DNA of 13,162 nt from an uncultured Chlorobiota bacterium. Lineage in GTDB: Bacteria > Bacteroidota > Kapaibacteriia > OLB7. The position numbers and the translations under genes are program-made. Below, one piece after another: positions 1 through 7,185 of the stretch. Under the pieces are notes generated by a model. That model ran no database searches. It saw only the letters and a program-made list of their open reading frames with translations, and had not been told where the DNA came from. Each line of letters opens with the position of its first letter. Within the stretch, counting starts at the first letter, position 1. Location: positions 1-13,162 of the forward strand of contig CAMLOB010000039.1 in NCBI GenBank assembly GCA_946481475.1, read 5' to 3'.

Positions 1-1
1 A

Positions 2-217
2 AAGGAGTTCTTTGTCAGAGGGGAACAGGAGGGGAGAAAAATCTTCATGCGGGCCAATCTGATCCTGGCCGGGACGCGGCTCTATCAGGTTCTGTACATG
101 GCCTTCGACGAGGCCGATCTCGAGAGCGAGCAGGCCGAAGCGTTTATCTCTTCGTTCAACATCACCGCAGAGACAACCGGTGACGGCGAAGAGGGTTCCG
201 GTGAGGGAGGAGCGTAA
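2..217 (+). CDS. C-terminal part of an unidentified protein (5' end outside window)
   Basis: An open frame enters from the left edge and ends at TAA 215-217, giving the last 71 residues of a longer protein. The readable part begins KEFFVRGEQEGRKIFMRANL and continues with a segment ILAGTRLYQVLYMAFDEADL, then AEAFISSFNI, and finishes in a Gly/Glu-rich tail. The pattern of a basic strand, a 'RLYQVLY' strand and a 'FISSF' helix resembles the end of small PsbP/DUF1795-like domains, in which a conserved Tyr strand precedes a final 'FLxSF' helix, but this is a weak resemblance based on a fragment. No function can be assigned. A strong hairpin terminator follows at 229, so this gene ends its transcription unit. 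Confidence 0.7.
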   Translation, partial: KEFFVRGEQEGRKIFMRANLILAGTRLYQVLYMAFDEADLESEQAEAFISSFNITAETTGDGEEGSGEGGA

Positions 218-228
218 GGAAGAAGTCT

Positions 229-268
229 GGAAGGGGCCGTTCATCGAGAGAACGGCCCCTTCCGTTTT
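229..268 (+). terminator. Rho-independent terminator after the first partial gene
   Basis: A perfect 14-bp stem: GGAAGGGGCCGTTC at 229-242 pairs with GAACGGCCCCTTCC at 250-263 around a 7-base loop, followed by GTTTTAT. It lies 11 bp past the stop codon at 215-217. The stem is GC-rich and the T-run short, which is usual in GC-rich genomes. It separates the first gene from the membrane protein gene starting at 335. The rest of the gap to 334 shows nothing I can name. Confidence 0.88.
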
Positions 269-334
269 ATCTATCAACAGGCGTCGAGAGATCGCAGCGC
301 TGTCGACCCGAAGGGCAAGTCTCCGAAATAATAC

Positions 335-1924
335 ATGAGTCGACACAACAGGGATGCAGAGAACAGCTTCCGGGGGGAATGGATCGTCCCGGCGTTCCAG
401 CTCTTCGTCCTCTGGGTCATCGTCATTGCACGTTGTTTTCTCTTCAACGACTTTGCTCATAACGAGGTGGATATCCTCCCCTCGGCCCGCCAGTCGGTAG
501 AGGGGAGCCGGCTGTCGCAAGACTGGTATCTGAATCGGGAGATCGGCTATCGCGGACTCTTCAATCAACTGGCAGGACCGCTGGTCTCGACGCTCGGCTT
601 CAGGTACGGCGCGGTCGTCGGGCGACTCCTTCTCTATCTGCTCTTTGCCGGAAGTATTCTTGTCTTCTTCCGCACCTTTCGTATCCGCTTTGCCTTCGGT
701 CTTCTCCTGCTGATTCTGTTCCTCAACAATCAGTCCCTGATTGCCGGCGAATGGATGGTGGGAGGGCTGGAGACCAAGGCCCTGGCCTGGCCTCTGGTCC
801 TCTTTGCGATCTCCGCATTCGCCCGAAAGAAATGGCTTGCCGGATTTGCCTTTGCCGGAGGGGCCCTCTCCTTCCATATCCTTGTCGGTCTTTACCTTCT
901 CCCCTGTCTTGGGCTTGCGCTGTTGCTGAACAGGAAAGAGTATGATCTGAAGGAGGGATTGCGCCATGTCTGGATATTTTTCCTGACCGGGGCGTGGGGA
1001 CTGTATGCCGTTATCCGCCGACTCTTCTTTGCAGGAGAGGCTCCCGAAGGAGGCTGGAGTCTTTACGTCAATCTTCGCGTCCCCCACCATGTGTTGCCCG
1101 ATATGTGGCCGACCGGTTTCTGGATTGTGGAGTTGTCCGTCGGTTTCCTTCTGGCCCTTGTTCTTGCCCGTTATGCCCGCATAGTGCGTCTTCGCTTCCT
1201 TGCCTCGCTTGTGGCCGGGAGTGGCCTGCTCTTCGGTGCCGGTCTTCTTCTGTGGATTTCCGGAGCAACCGATCTGCTCCGCTTCTACTGGTTCCGTTTC
1301 CCCGACACCCTGATTCCGTTCTTCATCGCCATGATGATCGCTCTGCTTCTCAGCCGTCTGTTCGAGCGTTATCCCGCATCGGAATCCCGGATGGACTCCC
1401 TGTCCGTTCCCGAACGCTCTCGCACGCTTGGTCTGAAGCAGGGGGCCGAGCTTCTGCTGACTCTTCTTCTTGTCACGCTCTCCCTGGCCGGAATCATCCG
1501 GGACCTTCCATCGCTTGAGCGTGAAGACGGATGGGCCTCCACTCCCTACACGCCGATGTTCGACTGGATTGCGGAGAACACGCCGCGCGATGCGGTCTTC
1601 CTGATCGATCCGGCCATGCAGGAATTCTATGTCCGCGCCGAACGGGCCCTCTTCGTCTCGTTCAAACACTCTCCTCAATCGGCCGGAGATGTGGCCGAAT
1701 GGCACCGGCGACTTGTTCTCTGCAATGGCGGGACTCCCCTTCAGGGGAAAGGCTTTTCGGCGGCAAAGCGGATCAAGGCGAATTTCTATCGACTCGATTC
1801 GGCGCAGATCGGCGAGCTTGCCCGGCAGTACGGCGTGGATTACTATCTGGGGAGGGAAGAGCAGGCATTGCCGTTTGCCCGGGTGCATCGGTGGGAAGAC
1901 CTGACCTTGTATAAAGTTCGGTAG
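335..1924 (+). CDS. Polytopic membrane protein, glycosyltransferase-C-like (DUF6798-type)
   Basis: 529 residues with about ten hydrophobic segments (roughly 18-37, 96-113, 118-133, 150-163, 168-198, 213-226, 262-280, 287-308, 322-340, 369-388), then a soluble C-terminal part of about 140 residues. The first loop after helix 1 carries acidic residues (NDFAHNEVDILPSARQ, 38-53; QDWYLNRE, 62-69), the position where GT-C glycosyltransferases keep their metal or catalytic Asp/Glu. A loop with VPHHVLPDMWP (249-259) and the segment RFYWFRFPD (316-324) are further conserved-looking features. The C-terminal region (FDWIAENTPRDAVFLIDP, 409-426; GVDYYLG, 500-506) looks like the soluble domain of DUF6798-type proteins. 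Function is inferred as a lipid-linked sugar transferase or related envelope enzyme; the substrate is unknown. The ATG at 335 has only a weak purine stretch upstream (AAGGGCAAG, 311-319). Confidence 0.8.
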   Translation: MSRHNRDAENSFRGEWIVPAFQLFVLWVIVIARCFLFNDFAHNEVDILPSARQSVEGSRLSQDWYLNREIGYRGLFNQLAGPLVSTLGFRYGAVVGRLLLYLLFAGSILVFFRTFRIRFAFGLLLLILFLNNQSLIAGEWMVGGLETKALAWPLVLFAISAFARKKWLAGFAFAGGALSFHILVGLYLLPCLGLALLLNRKEYDLKEGLRHVWIFFLTGAWGLYAVIRRLFFAGEAPEGGWSLYVNLRVPHHVLPDMWPTGFWIVELSVGFLLALVLARYARIVRLRFLASLVAGSGLLFGAGLLLWISGATDLLRFYWFRFPDTLIPFFIAMMIALLLSRLFERYPASESRMDSLSVPERSRTLGLKQGAELLLTLLLVTLSLAGIIRDLPSLEREDGWASTPYTPMFDWIAENTPRDAVFLIDPAMQEFYVRAERALFVSFKHSPQSAGDVAEWHRRLVLCNGGTPLQGKGFSAAKRIKANFYRLDSAQIGELARQYGVDYYLGREEQALPFARVHRWEDLTLYKVR

Positions 1925-1990
1925 ATTTGCTCCGCATGTTCTATCGGGAAGCGGAAGCCGCAAGCCGAGCTGCAGAACGGAAGTCGGAAT

Positions 1991-2515
1991 GTGAACTCAA
2001 TCTTTCAGCACGTCATGACCACACTTGCCCATCAACTCTCCGCCGCCGCCGTTGCCTATCTTCGTGAAGGGGTAAAGCGGATCGGCCTCTGTCTCGACCG
2101 GTTGTCGCAGCAGGAGATCTGGCACGATCACAACGGGAACCTTGTGTCGGTCGGAAACCTGATTCTGCATCTTGAGGGGAACGTCAGCCAGTACATCATT
2201 CAGGGACTTGGCGGCCGGGACTACGAGAGGCATCGTGACGATGAGTTCGTCGCCAAACCCGATCTCTCCGCAGAGATGCTCCTTGAGCGAATTGCCGGGA
2301 CGATAGAGCGGGCGGTTGAGGTAATCGAGGGACTGGATGAGGAACGGCTGCGGCGTCCTGCAAGGATTCAGGGATTCGACCACACCGGGACAAGTGCCCT
2401 GGTTCACGTCGTCGAGCACTTCTCCTATCATGTCGGACAGATTACGTTTGCCGTCAAATATCTGAAGGATGTCGATCTCGGGTATTACGCGGGATCGGAT
2501 CTGAATGCGGGATGA
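1991..2515 (+). CDS. DinB-family protein (four-helix, putative metal-binding)
   Basis: 174 residues predicted to be almost entirely helical. His60 in GNLILHLEGN and His143/His147 in VEHFSYHVGQ match the three-histidine pattern by which DinB/YfiT/DUF1572 proteins bind a divalent metal. In this superfamily relatives are thiol-dependent S-transferases (bacillithiol, mycothiol) or damage-inducible proteins; the exact reaction here cannot be told. I take GTG 1991 as start because GGAAG lies 8 bp upstream (1979-1983) and because the residues before Met9 read as normal coding; the in-frame ATG at 2015 has no ribosome site. It lies 66 bp after the membrane protein gene with no terminator between, so co-transcription is possible, and is followed by a hairpin at 2586. 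Confidence 0.82.
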   Translation: MNSIFQHVMTTLAHQLSAAAVAYLREGVKRIGLCLDRLSQQEIWHDHNGNLVSVGNLILHLEGNVSQYIIQGLGGRDYERHRDDEFVAKPDLSAEMLLERIAGTIERAVEVIEGLDEERLRRPARIQGFDHTGTSALVHVVEHFSYHVGQITFAVKYLKDVDLGYYAGSDLNAG

Positions 2516-2585
2516 GTAGAGGGGTGAGTGTATGAGTGAAGGACGGAAAAGGAGTATGCGGGTGCTTGTGGCCGAATCGATACGC

Positions 2586-2640
2586 AAACGGCAACGCCGG
2601 TCCGATCAGGAATCGGAGAGAGCGTTGCCGTTTATTCGTT
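2586..2640 (+). terminator. Hairpin terminator between convergent genes
   Basis: A perfect 12-bp stem, AAACGGCAACGC (2586-2597) with GCGTTGCCGTTT (2622-2633). The loop contains its own 5-bp hairpin (CCGAT/ATCGG). The trailing tract TTTATTCGTTT is T-rich on the plus strand, and the stem begins with AAA so that it can also serve the minus strand. It lies 70 bp after the DinB gene stop and 17 bp before the end of the minus-strand remnant at 2657, the right place for a shared terminator of two facing genes. Confidence 0.72.
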
Positions 2641-2656
2641 TCGGAAGCGGAGTCGC

Positions 2657-2785
2657 TTAGAGGCTCTGCTGCGGTTGCGACTCTCGGATTCCTCTCTTCA
2701 GTCGGATGTATTTCCGTTCGGACATGGTCCAGACGATAAAGCCGAAAAGAGGGCCGCCGACCAGCACGAAGACGGCGAGATAGAT
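2657..2785 (-). pseudogene. 5'-truncated small single-pass membrane protein
   Basis: Reading the minus strand from 2785 down to the TAA at 2657-2659 gives 42 residues: a hydrophobic helix (IYLAVFVLVGGPLFGFIVWT) followed by a basic juxtamembrane stretch (MSERKYIRLKRG) and a polar tail ending QPQQSL. This is the normal make-up of a small inner-membrane protein. No ATG precedes the helix: an in-frame TAA at 2786-2788 sits directly before the first hydrophobic residue, and the tandem repeat block starts at that point. The first ATG (residue 21) would discard the helix; a GTG at residue 7 is possible but would cut the helix. I infer that the start of the gene was lost to the repeat. A working protein from the GTG cannot be excluded. 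Confidence 0.5.
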
Positions 2786-2788
2786 TTA

Positions 2789-2970
2789 GCAGTGAGCCGT
2801 GAGCAATCAGCTATGAGCAATCAGCCGTGAGCTATGAGCAATCAGCCGTGAGCTATGAGCAATCAGCCGTGAGCTATGAGCAGTCAGTCGTGAGCTGTGA
2901 GCAGTCAGCCGTGAGCTGTGAGCAAGAAAACATTCAACTCTTGATTCCCGGCTCTCAACTCCCGACTCAT
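2789..2970. repeat. Word-like 21-bp tandem repeat block
   Basis: Four consecutive 21-bp units stand at 2827-2847, 2848-2868, 2869-2889 and 2890-2910 (unit GTGAGCTATGAGCAATCAGCC, here with the last base written to complete the pattern; copies 3 and 4 carry A/G and C/T changes), flanked by partial copies on both sides. From 2935 to 2969 the pattern changes to TTGATTCCCGGCTCTCAACT-type words. Since 21 is a multiple of three, the block reads open as a Ser-Tyr-Glu-Gln-Ser-Ala-Val heptad, but this is a by-product. Short GTGAGC/ATGAGC words of this type are spread through intergenic DNA of many bacteria. The block lies between the end of the His-motif protein gene (stop 2974-2976) and the truncated gene. 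Confidence 0.85.
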
Positions 2971-2973
2971 GAA

Positions 2974-3189
2974 CTATTCAACCACTCTCGTCTTCTTCCG
3001 CCGCCATGCAACAATGCCGACTACGGCTGCAATTGCGACGAGTGTCGGGATCAGGTGTTCCGGTTCGGTGATAAAGTGGAGCAGGTTGAACCCGTTCGAT
3101 TTGCCGTGTCCCGGATGAGCGACCCCCTGTGAGGTACCGAGAATGAGTATTGTCAGGGCTGATGAGATAATGTTCCGTTTTCCGTTCAT
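2974..3189 (-). CDS. Small exported membrane protein with HPGHG motif
   Basis: 71 residues. Residues 1-24 look like a signal peptide (basic MNGKRN, a hydrophobic run, then a likely cut near SQGVA/HPGHG). The exported part starts with HPGHG (25-29) and continues with LLHFITEPEHLIP (36-48), whose three histidines could bind a transition metal. A second hydrophobic segment (about 47-62) followed by WRRKKTR would anchor the C-terminus with the basic tail inside. The HPGHG and 'HPxTGLDH'-like arrangement recalls HupE/UreJ nickel permeases in miniature, but it is far too short to be one; metal binding is inference. It starts 13 bp after the stop of the GNAT/nitrilase gene, so the two form an operon. 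There is no recognisable ribosome site. The downstream end meets the repeat block. Confidence 0.7.
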   Translation of the reverse strand: MNGKRNIISSALTILILGTSQGVAHPGHGKSNGFNLLHFITEPEHLIPTLVAIAAVVGIVAWRRKKTRVVE

Positions 3190-3202
3190 GTGCTGAATCA
3201 GA

Positions 3203-4795
3203 TTACTCTGTGATTTCGGTTGTCGATGAAAGTTGTTCCTTTTCGAGGATTTCCCTGTCAGGTTTCAGTTCCCGTACCTCGTACAGATCTCTCCGCCGGT
3301 CTCGCCACGTCCTGACCGTTCCGTCCAGACGGTTGCGGCGAAGGACTTCCAGATCGACGTCGGCGATCACCAGCGTTTCGATGTTTGCCTGACACTCTCC
3401 GGCGATCCCGTCGCGGGAGAAAGGAAAATCGCTCGGCGTAAAGATACCGGATTGAGCGTAGTTGACATCCATATTGTCTACCGACGGCAGATTCCCCGTC
3501 ACTCCCGACGTGACCACGTAGACCTGATTCTCCACCGCCCGCGCCTGCGCGCAGTAGCGGACACGAAGATAGCCCTGCCGGTTGTCGGTGCAGAACGGAA
3601 CGAAGATAATTTGCGCTCCCTTCTCGGTGACGATGCGCCCCATCTCCGGAAACTCCACATCGTAGCAGATGTTGATGGCGACTTTCCCCCTGTCCGTATC
3701 GAACACATCAATGTCGTTCCCCGGCTTGATCCCCCACCACCGCTGTTCGTTCGGCGTGATGTGAACTTTTGCCTGACGCTCTATCGTTCCGTCGCGCCGG
3801 AAGAGATAGGCGATATTGTAGACGTCCTCATCATACTCTGTGTAGTGCGATCCGGCGACGATATTGATCGCATACTTGATCGCAAGCGACTGGAAAAGCT
3901 CAATGTAGTTGTCCGTAAATCCGGTCAGCCGCCGGATGGATGTGCCGGGGCGTTCCTGCGGGAGGAAGGAGAGAAGCTGGAGCGTGAAGATTTCGGGGAA
4001 GAGAATGAAATCGCTCTTGTAGCCGCTGGCCACATCGACGAAGTATTCGCACTGGTGGGCGAAGTCGTCGAACGAGGCGATCTTCCGCATCTGATACTGC
4101 ACCGTGCAGATGCGAACCGGCATCGTCGGTCGCGAGTGTTCCGCCGGATCGGGGGAGTAGTAGAGATTCACCCACTCAAGCAACAACGCATAACCGCGCG
4201 ATTCTCCGTCGGCTCCCAGATAGTCCTTCAGGATACGCTTCAGCGTGAACCCGTTGGCAAGCTGGAAGGTGAGGACCGGATCGTAGAGACGTTTGGCCAT
4301 CACCTCCTCCACGTATTCGTGGATCGTCATCTCGGCGGCCTGCTCGTGGAAGTTCGGAACCCGTCCCCCGATGACGATCCGCTTCAGGTTCAGTCTGTAA
4401 GCCAGTTCCTTCCGGGCCTCGTAAAGACGGCGTCCCACTTTCATCCCGCGAAAGTCCGGATCGACCATCACCTCGATGCCGTAGAGCGTATCCCCCCCGG
4501 GATCATGATTGGTGATGTAGCCGTTGTCGCAGACCTCTCCCCAGGAGTGGACATCGCCGTATTCGTAGAAGTCGATGATAAGACTGCTGGCGGAACCGAT
4601 GATCGTCCCGTTGTATTCCACGCAGATCTGTCCTTCCGGAAAGTGGAGAAGCTGACTTTCAAGCTGATCCCGTCGCCAGGGCTTCATGCCGGGAAAGGCT
4701 TTCAGTTGCAGTGCGATGATGTCGTCGAAGTCTTCCGTTCTGATCGGACGGACGGTGATCGACTTCCGGAATTCGTCGAAATTGATGTTCGGCAT
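3203..4795 (-). CDS. Two-domain GNAT acetyltransferase / carbon-nitrogen hydrolase (nitrilase superfamily)
   Basis: 530 residues in two enzymes. The N-terminal GNAT domain (about 13-200) has the acetyl-CoA pyrophosphate loop DPDFRGMKVGRRLYEARK (112-129), with the Arg/Gly-x-x-x-Gly pattern. The C-terminal domain (about 225-490) is a nitrilase-type amidase with its full triad: Glu268 in ILFPEIF, Lys343 in QAKVHITPNE, and nucleophile Cys377 in INICYDVEFPE. Such fusions are a recognised family in bacteria; members hydrolyse an unidentified linear amide, and the acetyltransferase partner substrate is also unknown. The protein should be cytoplasmic because no signal peptide is present. ATG 4795 has no clear ribosome site. 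The gene runs with the small HPGHG gene. The 135 bp to the next gene upstream contains two weak hairpins (4826-4844, 4860-4884) and no clear T-run. Confidence 0.93.
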   Translation of the reverse strand: MPNINFDEFRKSITVRPIRTEDFDDIIALQLKAFPGMKPWRRDQLESQLLHFPEGQICVEYNGTIIGSASSLIIDFYEYGDVHSWGEVCDNGYITNHDPGGDTLYGIEVMVDPDFRGMKVGRRLYEARKELAYRLNLKRIVIGGRVPNFHEQAAEMTIHEYVEEVMAKRLYDPVLTFQLANGFTLKRILKDYLGADGESRGYALLLEWVNLYYSPDPAEHSRPTMPVRICTVQYQMRKIASFDDFAHQCEYFVDVASGYKSDFILFPEIFTLQLLSFLPQERPGTSIRRLTGFTDNYIELFQSLAIKYAINIVAGSHYTEYDEDVYNIAYLFRRDGTIERQAKVHITPNEQRWWGIKPGNDIDVFDTDRGKVAINICYDVEFPEMGRIVTEKGAQIIFVPFCTDNRQGYLRVRYCAQARAVENQVYVVTSGVTGNLPSVDNMDVNYAQSGIFTPSDFPFSRDGIAGECQANIETLVIADVDLEVLRRNRLDGTVRTWRDRRRDLYEVRELKPDREILEKEQLSSTTEITE

Positions 4796-4930
4796 CGTGG
4801 TCTGTCGGTATATGAATGCGTGAATCCTTGCGTTCGGTGCAAGGGGTGAACGGACGAGGGGAAGGGAGGGTGTGATGCCCTTCCGAACTCTTCTTTCATA
4901 CAGTCATAACACTCGATCTTCCCCCGTAGT

Positions 4931-5179
4931 TCAGTCGATGCCGTACTCTTTTCTGAATTGCCGTATCTCTTCCAGTACGCCGGGGTCGGTACGTTCGGGA
5001 TCAACCCGGCTGAAGATGTTGTGGAGGACTTCCTTCTCCTCCTCGCTGATGATGTGATCTTCCAGCGCAAGACGCTTGATCATCGCCAGTTCCTCGTGGT
5101 CGATCAGGCCGTCGTTTGCAAAGACGACGAGGAACGAGTATTCGGCGATTTCCCGGTCGCGGGATCCTTCAGTTTTCAT
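4931..5179 (-). CDS. Small TerB-like helical protein
   Basis: 82 residues, acidic and helical, no signal or membrane segment. The stretch FANDGLIDHEELAMIKRLAL (20-39) followed by ISEEEKEVLHNIFSRV (44-59) matches the pattern of TerB/DjlA-N-like domains: a hydrophobic helix, 'A.DG.ID..E...I', then a second acidic helix. TerB domains are cytoplasmic and occur with stress or membrane-associated complexes; no tellurite genes are near. The acidic 'NDGLIDHEE' could also be read as an EF-hand-like turn, but the loop is too short for one. The ATG overlaps the stop of the possible 44-residue gene upstream (ATGA), and the OmpA gene lies beyond it, so these probably form one transcript. Confidence 0.68.
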   Translation of the reverse strand: MKTEGSRDREIAEYSFLVVFANDGLIDHEELAMIKRLALEDHIISEEEKEVLHNIFSRVDPERTDPGVLEEIRQFRKEYGID

Positions 5180-5310
5180 GATGGTTGCGGATCTGTGTTG
5201 ATAAGGTCGACGAACGGTTCGGATCGCCGGAGAACGATGGTCATTCGCTTCCCGATAGTTCCTGGTTGTTCGCAGAGTTCGGTTATTCTCTTGACGTCGT
5301 CACTCTTCAT
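5176..5310 (-). CDS. Possible 44-residue gene overlapping both neighbours
   Basis: The minus strand holds an open frame from ATG 5310 to TGA 5176-5178. It encodes 44 residues: MKSDDVKRITELCEQPGTIG, then KRMTIVLRRSEPFVDLINTD, then PQPS. Its ATG lies inside the last codons of the OmpA gene (11-bp overlap), and its TGA shares bases with the ATG of the TerB-like gene (ATGA). This double overlap is what a translationally coupled operon gene looks like, and it explains why the 120-bp gap stays open in one frame. Against it: third-position GC is lower than in its neighbours, and there is no spaced ribosome site (GCGAGG abuts the ATG). The internal ATG at residue 23 has GGGAAG just upstream. No homolog recognised. 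Confidence 0.35.
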   Translation of the reverse strand: MKSDDVKRITELCEQPGTIGKRMTIVLRRSEPFVDLINTDPQPS

Positions 5311-7120
5311 CCTCGCACGTTCTGACCACGCGGATGGCGATGCGACGATTCTGCCGTCGGATATTCTCCAGTTCCTCCGGATCCATCTTCCGGGCCTCCT
5401 CGGAATCGGGGGCCGGTTCCGGCACGGCGTTCTTCACGCTTCCGTAGCCGATCGTTCCCTCGATCTTCTCCGGCATCACTCCCCGCTCGACAAGCCACGT
5501 CTTCACCCGGTCGGCCCGCATCTCGCTCAGTTGAAGGTTCCTCTGGTCCGAACCCTCCCGCGAGGCATGCCCCTCGATGAGCACGCGCAGTCCGGGACAC
5601 TGGTTGACGTAGGACATGATCTTTGCCAGGCTCTCGGTGGTCTGCGGTCTGGAGAAGTCGAACTCGTCGGTATTCTTCAGGAAGAAGACGGCCGGGAAAT
5701 CCGTTATCGTCCCCACCTTCGGCGGAGCCGGACAACCGTTCCGTTCCGGCACGCCCCGCACCAGCGGACAGGCGTCCTCGCCGTCGATTACGCTGTCGCC
5801 GTCGCTGTCCGGATTGTTCGGATCGGTCTTGTAGGTCTGCACCTCCGCCCCGTCGGCCAGTCGGTCTTTGTCCGTGTCCGGACTCAGGGGATCGGTTCGC
5901 CAGATGGTGATCTCCTCTCCATCCTTCAACTGGTCCTTGTCCGTGTCGGCCTCCAGAGGATTTGTCCGGTGGGTGAGGACTTCCTGTCCGTCGCCGAGCT
6001 GGTCCTTGTCCGAATCGGTGTCGCGGGGATTTGTTCCCCGTTCGATCTCGTCGCCATCGTTCAGTTCATCTCCGTCGGTATCGGCCTGAAGGGGTTCGGT
6101 GGCATATCGTCCCACTTCGTCGCCGTCGCTCAACCGGTCGCCGTCGGTGTCGGCCTGAAGCGGATCGGTCTGATATGTTCGGATCTCCTCACCATCGGAA
6201 AGACCGTCCTTGTCGGAATCGGCTCTGAGAGGGTTCGTCCGGTGTCGAAGCAATTCCTCCGAATCGCTCAGGCCGTCCTCGTCGGTGTCCGGCTCCAGCG
6301 GATTTGTTCCGTGGCGGCGGACTTCGTCGATGTCGATCAAGTCGTCTCCGTCGGTATCCAGGAGACAGGGATCGGTTCCCACTTGCTCCTCCTCCCGGTC
6401 GCTCAATCCGTCCTCGTCGCAGTCGAGCGTCCCGAAGACGTAGTAGCCGATGCCGAGACCGAACGTTCCGAATCCGTCCGGCAGACCTCCGTCATCGAAA
6501 TCATCCACGAAGTCGCTCAGCGCCAGGTTCACCCGTGCCTCGGCGGTCAGCGTCAGATCGGGGGTCAGATAGTACTCGGCACCGACGCCGACGGGAATCA
6601 TCAGGGTTGTGTTTGTGTAGAGGGTATCCCGCTGATTGTTCGGAAGCTTCGCTCCCTGCCGGCTGTTGCGCGGGTCGAACGTCATCAGCCCGATCCCTCC
6701 GGTGACGTAGGGGACCAGACGTTCCCCCGTCCGGAAGTTCCACGAGCCGGCCACATACCAGTTCGTCATGCTGATCCGGTTCTTCTCCTCCCGGTCGACC
6801 AATCCGGACGATCCGGGATAGACGCTGTCGCCCGGCAGACCGAAGTATTCGGGATAGGAGAGAATATCGTCAGCCGAGATACCGTTGCTCAACCATCCTC
6901 CTCCGAGCCGTGCAAAGAGCGAGATCTGATGGGTCACGTTCCACCGTACCGAGAGGAGTCCGCCGATATCGGGACTCCCGGAGAACGATCCGTAGTACTG
7001 CGTCAGGTCGACCTCTCCTCCGATGGAAATCCGGTCTGCGGCGGTCTGCGCAAGGAGCTGTCCCGTGCAGAGAAGGAAGAAGATCGGAACGGTGCGGATA
7101 TGGCGGTGCAAAATGAACAT
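5300..7120 (-). CDS. OmpA/OprF-type outer-membrane protein with thrombospondin type-3 calcium repeats
   Basis: 606 residues if started at ATG 7120, which begins a clear signal peptide (MFILHRHIRTVPIFFLLCTG, cut near QLLAQ/TAAD). A longer frame open to 7333 only reads word-like repeat DNA, so it is not the start. Residues 31-230 look like an outer-membrane beta-barrel (alternating strands, many Gly/Tyr). Residues 233-450 hold nine 22-23-residue type-3 repeats of the form D-x-D-x-D-G-L-x-D-G-x-E plus a final short copy, expected to bind calcium and form a stiff stalk. The OmpA C-terminal peptidoglycan-binding domain is at about 472-603, with GHASREGS (517-524) and LSEMRADRV (531-539); Arg536 fits the diaminopimelate-binding Arg, while the usual Asp of GHTD is Ser520. 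It should link outer membrane and cell wall. Confidence 0.95.
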   Translation of the reverse strand: MFILHRHIRTVPIFFLLCTGQLLAQTAADRISIGGEVDLTQYYGSFSGSPDIGGLLSVRWNVTHQISLFARLGGGWLSNGISADDILSYPEYFGLPGDSVYPGSSGLVDREEKNRISMTNWYVAGSWNFRTGERLVPYVTGGIGLMTFDPRNSRQGAKLPNNQRDTLYTNTTLMIPVGVGAEYYLTPDLTLTAEARVNLALSDFVDDFDDGGLPDGFGTFGLGIGYYVFGTLDCDEDGLSDREEEQVGTDPCLLDTDGDDLIDIDEVRRHGTNPLEPDTDEDGLSDSEELLRHRTNPLRADSDKDGLSDGEEIRTYQTDPLQADTDGDRLSDGDEVGRYATEPLQADTDGDELNDGDEIERGTNPRDTDSDKDQLGDGQEVLTHRTNPLEADTDKDQLKDGEEITIWRTDPLSPDTDKDRLADGAEVQTYKTDPNNPDSDGDSVIDGEDACPLVRGVPERNGCPAPPKVGTITDFPAVFFLKNTDEFDFSRPQTTESLAKIMSYVNQCPGLRVLIEGHASREGSDQRNLQLSEMRADRVKTWLVERGVMPEKIEGTIGYGSVKNAVPEPAPDSEEARKMDPEELENIRRQNRRIAIRVVRTCEDEE

Positions 7121-7185
7121 CGGAAATGGTTTGGTGTATCTGTACCTGATTGCCGGATAACTCCAGAAAGTTCTATTTAAAACAT

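Noticed and set aside
2536..2739. 67-codon plus-strand frame after the DinB gene
   Set aside because: It runs straight through the terminator hairpin and over the minus-strand membrane-helix remnant; codon use and product look random.
2789..2970. CRISPR array
   Set aside because: The 21-bp units are directly adjacent with no unique spacers and no cas genes are present.
2827..3132. Plus-strand frame encoding Ser-Tyr-Glu-Gln-Ser-Ala-Val heptads
   Set aside because: The repeat unit is 21 bp and so stays open by chance; the rest of the frame is antisense to the HPGHG gene.
3233..4849. A 538-codon plus-strand open frame opposite the GNAT/nitrilase gene
   Set aside because: The minus strand encodes two complete enzyme domains with all catalytic residues; the antisense product shows no family signature.
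4860..4884. Hairpin GGAAGGG/CCCTTCC as terminator of the TerB-like gene
   Set aside because: The stem is only 7 bp with an 11-base loop, and no T-run follows on the minus strand.
4958..7180. A 740-codon plus-strand open frame opposite the OmpA and TerB-like genes
   Set aside because: It is antisense to a protein with a signal peptide, calcium repeats and an OmpA domain. Its own product is a repetitive mirror of the TSP3 coding sequence with no recognisable domain, as expected in GC-rich antisense DNA.
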